Assembly: GCF_014641195.1 (NCBI RefSeq)
Contig: NZ_BMHQ01000002.1
Coordinates: 248,001-312,000, forward strand
Direction: 5' to 3'
DNA from: Marinithermofilum abyssi
GTDB taxonomy: Bacteria > Bacillota > Bacilli > Thermoactinomycetales > DSM-45169
Length of the DNA: 64,000 nt
Part shown: piece by piece, positions 18,490-27,193 of the stretch
How positions within the stretch are numbered: the first letter of the stretch is position 1
Layout: every line of letters starts with the position of its first letter
Notes under the pieces: model-generated
What the model saw: the letters and a program-made list of their open reading frames with translations, nothing else
Told to the model about the DNA's origin: nothing
Database searches by the model: none
Program-made: the position numbers and the translations under genes

Positions 18490-19791
18490 CTACATCCCTC
18501 CAAACCGACCCGGCGGAAATATCCCTTCCGGGTCCAATGCGGATTTGATGTTTTTCATCAGCGAAAATCCTCCCGGTTTCCTCCCCCATAAATCGATCCG
18601 GGACGACAACCCATCGGACGCATGTTCCACCACCACATACCCCTGCATCTCTTCTACTGTGCGACGTAGCGCATGAACCCACTCCGCCGCTTGTTCCGAC
18701 TGCTCCCGGTGGCCCTGCAGTACCAGATGACTGATACCGGTTCCCAATCCGCCCCACTGGAACAGGCGAAGCTCCTGCTTCCGAGCCGACAATTCTCCTT
18801 TTTCCAGCAGTGTTGCCGTTTGGGTCGACAGTGTAATCCCTTTCAATTTCAGGGTGAATCGACCCATCGCCGGTCGAAGATGATGGGGTGTCAGCCGCCC
18901 CAACCGTTTCCATATACCCGCCGCTTCATCGCCCCTTCTTTCCTCTTCCAAGTGAAGCCCTTCCTCTTTCCCCCAGTTATGCAGCCGATCCAACTGGGAT
19001 TGAACCGCAGGGACTTCATCACCAAATCCCACCACTAACCCGCAAGGGGATGTGTCGGTTCCGAACAATTCCTCCCACACCCGGCCGTTTACCAGTTCCA
19101 CTGCCGAAGGTTCCAACGGAGAATCCAGGAGTCTTCGGGCAAAGACGGCCAATTCGCCCCAGCTCTTTCCCGCCACACCGGCAACGGCTTGATCAGCGGG
19201 CACAGGACGCAACTTCAAGGTGCACTCGGTAATCGCACCCAGCGTTCCCATCGAACCGACAAACAGTTTGTTCATATCGTAACCGGCCACATTTTTCACC
19301 ACTTTGCCCCCGGTACGAATCACTTTCCCGGAAGCCAGTGCCACACGCAGCCCGAGCACGGCATCCCGTACCTGTCCATTTTTCAACCGCTTAGGTCCGG
19401 TACGGGCCAGAGCCACCGCCCCGCCCACCGTCGTCACCCCTTGCCACGGAGGATCCAATGGCAGCATCTGCCCATGCGGCTGTAACACTCCTTGCAAACG
19501 TTCCAGTGTCACCCCCGGTTGGACTGTGATCGTCAAATCTCCGGCGGAATGCTCCACCACCCCTGTCATCCGTTCCAACGAGAGGCGAATCCCAGGGACT
19601 TCACCCGTTTCCGTGCGAAAAGCCCCCCTCCCTTCGGGAAAAAGAGTGATCCCCGTTTCTTTCGCCCATTGGATCGCTTGAACAACATCTTTCTCCGACT
19701 CAGCAAAGATGAGATCTTTCTGCACCTTTTCGCGCCCCAGCCGGGAAGCCAGCTGCTCCCTGTTATGAGTGGTAACCGATGTCGCTTTCAT
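18490..19791 (-). CDS. glcE: glycolate oxidase FAD-binding subunit GlcE
   Basis: The start at 19791 has GGGGAGGTC; a longer frame to 19806 is less likely. The 433-residue product has a PCMH-type FAD domain: AWAKETGITLFPEGRG-like, then GDLTITVQPGVTLERLQGVL, PPWQGVTTVGGAVAL and KNVAGYDMNKLFVGSMGTLG. It lacks the C-terminal catalytic part of GlcD, as GlcE does. It is the first gene of a two-gene operon with the fused glcFD, one base apart, so the two products together supply all three classical subunits. Confidence 0.92.
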   Translation of the reverse strand: MKATSVTTHNREQLASRLGREKVQKDLIFAESEKDVVQAIQWAKETGITLFPEGRGAFRTETGEVPGIRLSLERMTGVVEHSAGDLTITVQPGVTLERLQGVLQPHGQMLPLDPPWQGVTTVGGAVALARTGPKRLKNGQVRDAVLGLRVALASGKVIRTGGKVVKNVAGYDMNKLFVGSMGTLGAITECTLKLRPVPADQAVAGVAGKSWGELAVFARRLLDSPLEPSAVELVNGRVWEELFGTDTSPCGLVVGFGDEVPAVQSQLDRLHNWGKEEGLHLEEERRGDEAAGIWKRLGRLTPHHLRPAMGRFTLKLKGITLSTQTATLLEKGELSARKQELRLFQWGGLGTGISHLVLQGHREQSEQAAEWVHALRRTVEEMQGYVVVEHASDGLSSRIDLWGRKPGGFSLMKNIKSALDPEGIFPPGRFGGM

Positions 19792-20002
19792 TTCCGACCT
19801 CCCCAACGCAATTCAATCTCTCTGACCCACCATCCTGCCCATTCTGTCATATAACAGTTTTTGTTTACGATACCATAGGGAAAGGGGTCATTCAATCCGA
19901 AATATTTGTGAACCTCTCGCCATTGAAATGGCGAGCTTCTCGTTTCATCGAGCCGACTCTGCCGTACTCTCCACGAAGGCCAGTTCCTGGCCTGATTGAG
20001 TT

Positions 20003-21091
20003 TTAAGAAGCTTTTTGTCTTGCGAGTTGCAGAATGTTAATGGCCGCATTGACATCCCGGTCCTGTTCATAGCCACAAAAAGGGCAACGATGGACCCGTT
20101 CGGCCAATGTTTTTTTGACGATCTCACCACAGCTAGCGCATCGTTGGCTGGTTTGATGGGGGTTGACCTGGACCACACGCTTACCAGCACTCTCAGCCTT
20201 GTAAGTTGTGTACTGAACCAGTTGCCTCCATCCCACATCCACAATGCTTTTCGCCAGGTGATGATTCTTTGTCATTCCCTGCACATTCAGATCTTCAAAG
20301 GCGATCAAATCATATCGCTTTACCAGCACATGACTGATTCGATGCGCGTAATCCTTCCGCTGATTGGCGATTTTTTCATGCATGTTGGCAAGAAGGCGAA
20401 CCGCCTTTTGCCTACGATGGGAACCTTTTTTCTTTCTGGATACAAGCCGCCCGAGCTGTTTAAGTCTCCGCTCCGATCTACGCAAGAAGTGTGGGGAGGC
20501 AAAAAACTGCTCATCAGATGTCACAGCCAAGTGCTTAATTCCCAGATCCACACCGACTTCCTTCCCCGTTTTCGGTAAAGGTTGCAGGTCAAGCTCTGCG
20601 ACGAGGCAAGCGTAGTACCTCCCGTTTTTCCTGACGATGGTACAGGTCTTGATGGTCCCGGTGATCTGTCGGTGTAGGCGGATTCGAACCTCTCCGATTT
20701 TGGACAGCTTCAAATATTTCCCCTCCACGACGAATCCACTTTGCGGATAAGTGAAGCTACGGTAGCGGTTCTTTCCTTTAAACCGGGGAAATCCGGCTTT
20801 CTCTCCATTCTGTACGCGCCGGTAAAAAGCTTTGTATGCTTTGTCCACCCGCTCCACTACATTTTGCAGCACTTGGGAGTAAACTTCCTTTAATGGCGGA
20901 ATGGCCTTTTTCCGAGCGGGGAGTGTCTTCTTCTGCTCATAATACGACAAGGTTTTTGCTTCCGTTCGGTATGCGTGAATCCGTTCATCGAGCAAACGGT
21001 TATACAATAATCGGCACCGTTCCAGGGTGAAGTCGATCCTTTCCTGTTGTTCTGGCTTTGGATATAACCGGAATTTGTAGGTGCGAAGCAT
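20003..21091 (-). CDS. tnpB: TnpB, RNA-guided nuclease of IS605 type (intact)
   Basis: TnpB is an RNA-guided DNA nuclease, ancestor of Cas12, which cuts the empty donor site and helps retain the element. The 362-residue frame is complete. Visible are the N-terminal MLRTYKFRLYPKPEQQERID, the RuvC-I aspartate in VGVDLGIKHLAVTS, the RuvC-II glutamate in LIAFEDLNVQGM, the finger CASCG and CPFCG, and the RuvC-III aspartate in DRDVNAAINIL. All catalytic residues are present, so it is probably active. The start overlaps the tnpA stop as TGATG. Confidence 0.93.
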   Translation of the reverse strand: MLRTYKFRLYPKPEQQERIDFTLERCRLLYNRLLDERIHAYRTEAKTLSYYEQKKTLPARKKAIPPLKEVYSQVLQNVVERVDKAYKAFYRRVQNGEKAGFPRFKGKNRYRSFTYPQSGFVVEGKYLKLSKIGEVRIRLHRQITGTIKTCTIVRKNGRYYACLVAELDLQPLPKTGKEVGVDLGIKHLAVTSDEQFFASPHFLRRSERRLKQLGRLVSRKKKGSHRRQKAVRLLANMHEKIANQRKDYAHRISHVLVKRYDLIAFEDLNVQGMTKNHHLAKSIVDVGWRQLVQYTTYKAESAGKRVVQVNPHQTSQRCASCGEIVKKTLAERVHRCPFCGYEQDRDVNAAINILQLARQKAS

Positions 21092-21495
21092 CAGTCCCCC
21101 CCTTTCTGTTGGTTTTCGATATACCTTCGGATCGTATCTTCCGAAATGGAGCCGATGGTCTCGATATAGAAACTACTGTTCCAAAGGTGTCCTCCCCAAA
21201 GTTTCTGTTTTAGATGGGGAAATTTTATGAAACATTTTCGTGCGGAAATTCCTTTTAGCATCTTGACTATGTAAGAGGGAGCCAATTTTGGATGAGCGGA
21301 AGCAAATACATGGACGTAATCCTTCTCACCCATCATGACAACTTCAAAGCCTTTTTCCTCCGCAATCTCTTGAAAAAGCTTTGCCAGAAAGGATTCAATT
21401 TCCGTATCCAGTACTTTTCTGCGATATTTGACAGACCAAACGATATGATAATGGACGTTATAGACACAGGTTCTCGCATGCTTGATGTATCTGAT
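21091..21495 (-). pseudogene. tnpA: TnpA (Y1 HUH transposase) without a usable start codon
   Basis: The frame from 21495 reads IRYIKHARTCVYNVHYHIVW then SVKYRRKVLDTEIESF, the normal TnpA N-terminus, and continues to GSISEDTIRRYIENQQKG, which holds the catalytic-tyrosine region. The expected start is ATC (21493-21495), with TAG two codons earlier; the first ATG in frame is internal at 21336. The metal-binding HUH site reads DYVHVFASAHP, with Tyr where the first His of HxH is usual. Both features point to loss of function. Confidence 0.7.
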
Positions 21496-21605
21496 CGTCT
21501 ACAAGGATTGTCGGTCTTGCGAGGGGATAACACCCCCCTCGACCGACGCTCGCTTTCATCTACCCTATTGAAATGGGGAGGATTCCCGCTCGCGATTCCT
21601 AAAAA

Positions 21606-22002
21606 GAATGGAAGCGAGAAAGAAGCAAACCATTCGAGATCGCAACGGCGGAACTTTAGATGAAAATATTGTCGGGGGACTATCATTTAACCGAAAAAGA
21701 TGGTGTTCAGGATATTACCTGCCCAATGTGAAATACCAGGGGACAGGCACCCATGAAGTTATCCTCTTGCGGTTCGAACGTGGACGTAGGCGAGAAAGTA
21801 GTTTCTGCAGGAGCAGCGTGACCGCTTGCTATGGCGTTTCCTCCACCGTTATATGGGAGATTCCTGCACTCGCTACACCCGATTGGGGCTATGTATTGCA
21901 TGGTTTGGGATGACGTACAGTGGCACAAAAGACCCGCTACCAGCGGATGAGCACCGCTCACGTGTTTTATTTTATCAAAGATGGTTGTTCTTAGCATACC
22001 CT
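21606..22002. other. gene-free stretch, nothing recognised
   Basis: About 400 bases between the left end of the IS element and the small CTAG element contain only short frames without ribosome sites (for example 21608-21913). No domain, hairpin array or RNA family was recognised. It is probably debris left by successive insertions. Confidence 0.5.
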
Positions 22003-22196
22003 CTAGGGCATGTCTGTCTCTTTAAGCTTCATCGATAGACGGGGAGAGTCGGTGTGATCGGCAAGATCCTTTGCACTCACAGAGTACAAGTCTCACCAAG
22101 GTCGCTCCGCTCCCTGGTCTCGCTATGCGCTTTTTGCAAGAGATCGGAGACGGACACACCGGACTACCCGATAACAAATGATCAGACAGACCCTAG
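22003..22196. mobile_element. small CTAG-flanked non-coding element (MITE-like)
   Basis: CTAG at 22003-22006 and at 22193-22196 border a 186-base segment. Its ends read GGCATGTCTGTCTC on the left and, inverted, GGTCTGTCTGATCA on the right, an imperfect terminal inverted repeat. No transposase frame is inside. Parts of it recur at 8135 and 10788. It lies at the point where coxG is truncated. Confidence 0.6.
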
Positions 22197-22415
22197 GGAT
22201 ACCGGTAATGTTTTTTCTGATATTTTCATCTCAGCAAGATACTCTCCCTTAATGGAGCTTACTCCGAGACTGATTTCAGCCTTGTAATGATCAGGTTCCA
22301 CTTCGGTTAAGGACTTGCAGCCGGGTGTGGCCTTCTGCAATATAGCCGGATCGTTTAAAGCTGTCCAAACTTCCTCTTGAAGAGCATGAACCGGAATTTT
22401 CCCTTGTACGTCCAT
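22197..22415 (-). pseudogene. coxG-like SRPBCC protein, truncated
   Basis: MDVQGKIPVHALQEEVWTAL followed by NDPAILQKATPGCKSLTEVE is the typical start of CoxG (carbon-monoxide-dehydrogenase subunit G) proteins, which associate with molybdenum hydroxylases and help their maturation or membrane docking. Family members are 140-220 residues; here the frame is cut after about 73 codons at the border of the CTAG element. It is 17 bases downstream of the MFS gene on the same strand. Confidence 0.75.
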
Positions 22416-22432
22416 TTATCATTCCTCCTTAA

Positions 22433-23800
22433 TTAGTCCCTGTTGTTATACCAATCTCCTGATTCTCTTTGATCGAGTGCCTTCCCTCGGGTTTCCGGTC
22501 CGAAGAAGACCATGATGATAATCGAAAATAGGACGAGTGATCCTATAATGCTAAAGGTATTAGTCAAGCCGAGGGTCGGCCACAGCCATGTACCGAAAAT
22601 AACCGGCACCAAACTGGCACCAATCCGGCTGGCAAAGGAGGCCCAACCGAAACCAGAAGCTCTTAATAACGTTGGGTAGACTTCCGGAGCATAGCAGTAG
22701 ATAGCAGGGATCACCACTTGACTAGCAAATCCGAAAACCAAGATCCATATCCGTGCCAAGGCGGGAGTTTCAATTTGCATCGTAAAAAGCACCATGGCCA
22801 AAGACGAGATAAAGCCGCTCGCTCCGATCACCCATTTACGTCCTACGACTTCAACCAACCAAGCCGCCGCTAATACGCCGGCAATGCCGATCGCCGTCAT
22901 GGATGTGGCAAAGAGATAGGCTTTATAAGCGGGATACCCTTGATTAACCAAAATTGTCGGCAACCAAGTGATTACGCCATAGTACAGCAACAAAATAGTG
23001 ACAAACAAAGACCACACAGTAAAAGTGATCTTCCAGTTAAAGGACCAGATACTTTTGAATTGGCGGAAGAAACCCTTAAAAGAAGTCTTCGAACTGTCAG
23101 CTGGTAAAGGTAGTGTCCAATTTTCTACCGATGCCCCCGTTTTATCGACTAGGGATTGAATTACCTCCCTCGCTTCTCGATCCCGACCCCTACGGATCAA
23201 AAACAATGGGGATTCTGGAACCGACCGGCGAACCCAGAACACGAGCAGTGCAGGTAACACCATAAAGAGGAGCAAAATCCGCCAACTCTGAAGCGGTAAA
23301 AGGGCTACGGACACAATTCCGCACACCGTTAACCCAATCGGCCACCAAACATCCAGGGCTGTTAAAACAGCACCCCTATTTTTCCTCGGCATGAATTCGG
23401 CAACCATTGAATAATCGACCGGAATACAGCCGCCCAGGCCGATCCCCGCTATAAAGCGGGAGATCAATAGCCAACCGTAGGACGGTGACAACGCTCCTAA
23501 GACGCTGAATATGGAGAATATGAGCAAGGTATATGTGAAAGCGCGTTTCCGCCCAATCAGATCCGCAATCGTCCCCCAGATCACAGCACCGACGGCCATG
23601 CCGATCAACCCAGCCGAACCGAACAAACCTAGTTGAAAGCCGCTCAACCCCCAATCCTTAGCCAAAAGTGGTAGGAGAAAACCTGTCAATCCGACATCCC
23701 AGGCGTCAAACATGTAACCGAGACCGCCAATAATAAAAATCTTTCCTTGGGTGTTCCACCGCCATGGCAGATCTTGAATCACTTGGTCTCCAGTTTTCAT
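22433..23800 (-). CDS. MFS transporter (sugar/aromatic-acid:proton symporter type, NiaP-like)
   Basis: The 455-residue protein has twelve predicted membrane helices. Helix 1 starts IFIIGGLGYMFDAWDVGLTG, the loop 2-3 motif is GTIADLIGRKRAF, and helix 4 holds SRFIAGIGLGGCIPVDYSM. The end motif FFGPETRGKALDQ is shared with NiaP, aromatic-acid and sugar porters. Because it sits between coxG-like and coxS-like remnants, its natural substrate was probably an N-heterocycle or aromatic acid (nicotinate-like) used by a molybdenum hydroxylase; this is inference. The gene itself is intact, in contrast to its neighbours. Confidence 0.85.
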   Translation of the reverse strand: MKTGDQVIQDLPWRWNTQGKIFIIGGLGYMFDAWDVGLTGFLLPLLAKDWGLSGFQLGLFGSAGLIGMAVGAVIWGTIADLIGRKRAFTYTLLIFSIFSVLGALSPSYGWLLISRFIAGIGLGGCIPVDYSMVAEFMPRKNRGAVLTALDVWWPIGLTVCGIVSVALLPLQSWRILLLFMVLPALLVFWVRRSVPESPLFLIRRGRDREAREVIQSLVDKTGASVENWTLPLPADSSKTSFKGFFRQFKSIWSFNWKITFTVWSLFVTILLLYYGVITWLPTILVNQGYPAYKAYLFATSMTAIGIAGVLAAAWLVEVVGRKWVIGASGFISSLAMVLFTMQIETPALARIWILVFGFASQVVIPAIYCYAPEVYPTLLRASGFGWASFASRIGASLVPVIFGTWLWPTLGLTNTFSIIGSLVLFSIIIMVFFGPETRGKALDQRESGDWYNNRD

Positions 23801-23840
23801 TAAAAATCACTCCAGATTTTATTTAGGATAAAACCCGCTA

Positions 23841-24103
23841 TTAGCTATTGTTTTTGTTTTCCTTTACCACCGCTTCAATCACGTCACCAATATTCTGGTA
23901 GCCGGTACATCGGCATAAGTTCCCGGCAATCGCATTTCATCTCGAGTTGGACAAGGATTATCCTGAAGAAAGTGGAAAGCCGTTATTAACAAACCGGGGG
24001 TGCAAAACCCACACTGCAAGGCGTGTTTTTCCCAAAAAGCCTGTTGCAGCGGACCATCTGGAAGTTCTTCGACGGTGACCAATTCCGAACCAATGGAATC
24101 GTT
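23841..24103 (-). pseudogene. molybdenum hydroxylase [2Fe-2S] subunit, 5'-truncated and frameshifted
   Basis: The first frame reads VTVEELPDGPLQQAFWEKHA then LQCGFCTPGLLITAFHFLQD, the C-terminal [2Fe-2S] domain of CoxS/XdhC-like small subunits. Near 23935 it shifts by one base into AIAGNLCRCTGYQNIGDVIE, which carries the second CxC cluster motif, ending at 23841. The N-terminal plant-ferredoxin-like half is missing upstream of 24103. The large and medium subunits are not in the window. Confidence 0.85.
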
Positions 24104-24445
24104 TCATGATTTATTGAGTTAGGTTTTACCTTACCGGTCCCAAACTCATCAGCGTCGGACGGCTATCTCCGACGATTATATTATTTACGGTATCTACCTT
24201 TTCTTTAATTCTAACCTTGTTGGCCGGAGACATTCCCCTGTGTATCAAAGTGTAATTTGCTTTGGCAGCCGGAGCAGCCTACCTGATTCACAAAATGGAA
24301 AGAATACCATCTTCGACGTCGGAGAAGGGGTGGAAGCGCTTAGAGCTTGCAGGATAAAGACGGGTATCTCTTCTGGCGGATGTGTAACCCGCGTTTGTTT
24401 CGGGTATAGTGTCAAAATGGAAACGAGAAAAGGAGGTCACAGAAA
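24104..24445. other. gene-free stretch, probable operon debris
   Basis: About 340 bases contain no gene. A short minus-strand reading near 24150-24210 (VNNIIVGDSRPTLMSLG) weakly recalls a molybdenum hydroxylase medium subunit but is too short to call. The promoter of the next plus-strand gene should lie near its right end. Confidence 0.4.
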
Positions 24446-25084
24446 ATGAAAGTGCTTGTCATCGGAGCCAATGGAAAAACCGGACGCATCATCGTCGAGC
24501 TGTTGGGAAAAAGCGCCCATCAAGTACGGGCCATGATTCGTCATGAAGAGCAAGCTCCCGCCTTGGAAAAGCTGGGAGCGGAAACCGTTGTGGCCGACCT
24601 GGAGAAAGACGTCTCCCACGCCCTGGAGGGGTGTGATGCGGTCATCTTTGCTGCAGGTTCGGGGTCGCATACCGGTCCTGACAAGACCATCGCCGTAGAC
24701 CAGGAAGGGGCCATCCGCTCGATGGAAATTGCGGAAACATTGGGTGTAAACCGCTATATCATGCTGAGCTCCCTCCGCTCCAACGAGCCGGAAAAAGGCC
24801 CCGAAAAAATCCAGCACTACCTCCTTGCCAAGAAAAAAGCGGACGATCATCTGCGATCCACTCGGCTCAACTATACGATTGTGCGCCCCGGACGTCTGTC
24901 TGACGATGTGGGCACGGGCAAAGTCAACTTGGCCGAAAGGCTGGAGTTCCAGCCGGATCCGATCCCCCGAGCGGATGTGGCCCAGACCCTAGTGACATGT
25001 TTGGATGTCTCCAATACCCAGCACAAATCCTTTGACCTTTTGTCGGGTGAAACGCCGATTGAAGAAGCGTTGAAGCGTTTATAA
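24446..25084 (+). CDS. yhfK: NAD(P)-binding atypical SDR protein (YhfK-like)
   Basis: The ATG follows AAAGGAGG. The 212-residue product begins with the nucleotide-binding motif VLVIGANGKTGRIIVELL and continues VRAMIRHEEQAPALEKLGAE, the layout of atypical short-chain dehydrogenases of the YhfK/YwnB group. The active-site tyrosine motif of classical SDRs is replaced by KKKADDHLRSTRLNYTIVRP. Relatives are flavin or NADPH reductases, NmrA-like sensors or stress-related proteins. Role here unknown. Single gene with its own terminator. Confidence 0.87.
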   Translation: MKVLVIGANGKTGRIIVELLGKSAHQVRAMIRHEEQAPALEKLGAETVVADLEKDVSHALEGCDAVIFAAGSGSHTGPDKTIAVDQEGAIRSMEIAETLGVNRYIMLSSLRSNEPEKGPEKIQHYLLAKKKADDHLRSTRLNYTIVRPGRLSDDVGTGKVNLAERLEFQPDPIPRADVAQTLVTCLDVSNTQHKSFDLLSGETPIEEALKRL

Positions 25085-25096
25085 GCAAGCAACAAG

Positions 25097-25122
25097 ACCA
25101 TCCGAATAAGGGATGGTCTTCA
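25097..25122 (+). terminator. intrinsic terminator (short T tail)
   Basis: AAGACCATCC and GGATGGTCTT form a 10-bp hairpin after yhfK; the T run is weak. Confidence 0.6.
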
Positions 25123-25231
25123 GATTGATGACAAACCTTTATGATAGCTTCGACTCTTTTGCCCATTGCTCCCTTTCCTCCGACGCAGAAGTTATACTGT
25201 CCGCTCCAAGAGGTTCAACGAGACGCGGCAC

Positions 25232-25330
25232 AATGCGGAGTGCGCCGCTTTTTGTCTCGTCTCCTCTCTTGTCGCTGAGTTCGTCGTCAAAAGTCGCTGC
25301 TCGGGCAAAAGAGTTCTTCAGCTCATTTAG
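25232..25330 (+). repeat. dispersed intergenic repeat, copy 1
   Basis: This copy reads GCCGCTTTTTGTCTCGTCTC, then TTGTCGCTGAGTTCGTCGTC, then AAAAGTCGCTGCTCGGGCAA. It recurs at 35947-36046 (same orientation) and 47503-47575 (inverted). All three lie between genes. Confidence 0.75.
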
Positions 25331-25461
25331 GGAAACTTTGTCGGCAGCTCCGAATTAAGGGATAGTCTTGTTGGAGTTCCCATTCTATTCTCTCTTCTAT
25401 TTCCCAGGAAAAGAAGACGATGAAAATGTCGGAACATCTCTCTGGTACGTTCTCTCTGCTG

Positions 25462-26736
25462 TTATACGTTTACAGACTTGGACGCAGGAATCGGCTGTTT
25501 TTCTTCCGTACTTTCCTGACCGGGGTTAAACTCATTTTCGCTTTTGGACACCACCACAGTGGCAATCCCGTTCCCGATCATGTTCACGATGGCACGGGCT
25601 TCAGACATGAATCGGTCCACACCCAACAACAGAGCCAGACCTTCCATCGGAATCACCTTCATCGCACTAAGTGTGGACGCCAGCACAATGAACCCACCGC
25701 CGGTTACTGTTGCCGCGCCTTTGGAGGTCAGCATGAGGACCGCGATAATGGTTAGCTCCTGAGAGAGAGAAAGGTCAACGCCGCTCACCTGAGCCAGAAA
25801 GACAACGGCCATGGACAAATAAATGGAGGTGCCGTCCAGGTTAAAGGAATACCCCGTGGGCAAAACCAGACCCACTACCGATTTGGAACACCCAAAGCGT
25901 TCCATCTTGTTCATCATCCGCGGGAGTACCGACTCAGAAGAAGAGGTACCCAATACAATAATGAGCTCTTCTTTAATGAATTTCAAATAATTCCACAAAC
26001 GGAATCCATACAGTCTGCAAATCAGGTTCAAAACGACAAACACAAACAGAAACATCGTAATATATACGGACAACATCAACTTGCCCAGCGGAAGGAGCGA
26101 AGACAAGCCATATTTCCCGATCGTGTAAGACATGGCACCGAATGCGCCAAAGGGAGCCACCCGCATGACGATGTTCACGATCTTAAAAAACACCTTCGTG
26201 ATTCGATCAAAAATATCAATGACAGGCTCGCCGACCTTACCCAGAGAAGATAAAGCGAAACCAAAAAGGATCGCGATAAAGACCACCTGAAGAATTTCAC
26301 CTTCCGCAAAGGCACCCATCATATTGGAAGGAACGATATGGGTAATAAAGTCGAGCAGCCCCATCTTCTCTCCTTCCCCTACGTATTTCGCAACCTCCTC
26401 GCTACCTTTGGTCGGATCTAATGTAACACCGACCCCCGGTTTCACCAGGTTGGCTACAATCAGACCGATCACCAGCGCGAAGGTGGTAACGATCTCAAAG
26501 TACAAAAGCGCTTTTCCTCCCACCCTGCCCACTTTTTTCATATCCCCTACACTGGCAATCCCGAGAACAATGGTGAAAAAAATGATGGGAGCGATCAACA
26601 TTTTCACCATATTAATAAACAAGTCACCCAACACCTGCATCTTCACTGCTATTCCCGGAGCAGCCACACCTAGGATAACAGCAAGCACAATAGCACACAG
26701 CACTTGGAAAGTGAGATTCTTGTATACTTTTTGCAT
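25462..26736 (-). CDS. dctA: C4-dicarboxylate:cation symporter DctA
   Basis: The 424-residue membrane protein belongs to the DAACS family (glutamate and dicarboxylate symporters). Family signatures are visible: the HP1 serine-rich loop GTSSSESVLPRMM, the TM7 motif GYSFNLDGTSIYLS, and the TM8 motif GVDRFMSEARAIVNMIGNG. The RFMSEAR-N pattern is that of DctA rather than of glutamate porters. It imports succinate, fumarate or malate, using proton or sodium gradients. An AGGAGGTTG site precedes the ATG. A 450-base gene-free region lies upstream and contains a palindromic operator candidate. Confidence 0.9.
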   Translation of the reverse strand: MQKVYKNLTFQVLCAIVLAVILGVAAPGIAVKMQVLGDLFINMVKMLIAPIIFFTIVLGIASVGDMKKVGRVGGKALLYFEIVTTFALVIGLIVANLVKPGVGVTLDPTKGSEEVAKYVGEGEKMGLLDFITHIVPSNMMGAFAEGEILQVVFIAILFGFALSSLGKVGEPVIDIFDRITKVFFKIVNIVMRVAPFGAFGAMSYTIGKYGLSSLLPLGKLMLSVYITMFLFVFVVLNLICRLYGFRLWNYLKFIKEELIIVLGTSSSESVLPRMMNKMERFGCSKSVVGLVLPTGYSFNLDGTSIYLSMAVVFLAQVSGVDLSLSQELTIIAVLMLTSKGAATVTGGGFIVLASTLSAMKVIPMEGLALLLGVDRFMSEARAIVNMIGNGIATVVVSKSENEFNPGQESTEEKQPIPASKSVNV

Positions 26737-27190
26737 TCTGTCTCAACCTCCTTTTGGCGACTATAAGAGTCTTATGCACCTTATGAAGCCGGGTGTATAG
26801 CAAGTACAGAGATGATTTACCCCTTTGGAACGGTGAGTAATCGCTTTCATTTATGTCGAAGTGTCTATGTCTATTATGTTAACATAGTTTTGCTGATTCC
26901 TTGTAGACAATGTAATCAACAAAAACACATCGGCAAAGTAAGTAAGGCGACACTAACAATCGGTCACCTCTAGATAAGGCTTAATTCGTTCCGCGCAATG
27001 ATCATTTTTTTGATATTCATATACAGGACGCCCATATGTCTAATAGGATAGATCCATTGACAGATGCCCCATATCCGTTAAAAAGTTAAATACTTACGAA
27101 TGGATACTCGGGAAATACCCACGCGCTCAACACTCCCGTGAAGGACAATGCCAGCTCGGCCCTCCCCATGAAAACCGGAGGGCCTCATCA
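26737..27190. other. gene-free region upstream of dctA
   Basis: About 450 bases hold no supported gene. The dctA promoter and operator should lie here; TATGTTAACATA is the clearest site. A hairpin GGCCCTCC/GGAGGGCC near 27157-27185 lies downstream of the lipoyl-transferase gene and may be its terminator, though its T run is poor. Confidence 0.5.
26875..26886. promoter_or_regulatory. perfect 12-bp palindrome, candidate operator
   Basis: TATGTTAACATA is a perfect palindrome about 140 bases upstream of dctA. The regulator is unknown; no regulator gene for dctA is adjacent. Confidence 0.35.
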
Positions 27191-27193
27191 TTT

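Larger units (their letters stand above)
19905..21605 (-). mobile_element. IS200/IS605-family element 2
   Basis: tnpA and tnpB lie in tandem on the minus strand. The right end has the subterminal hairpin CTCGCCATT (19916-19924) with AATGGCGAG (19927-19935). The left end has GTCGGTC (21510-21516) with GACCGAC (21541-21547). Its left end resembles that of element 1 in layout but not in sequence, so the two are separate lineages. The region 19905-20002 is the likely 3' part of the guide RNA. Confidence 0.88.
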
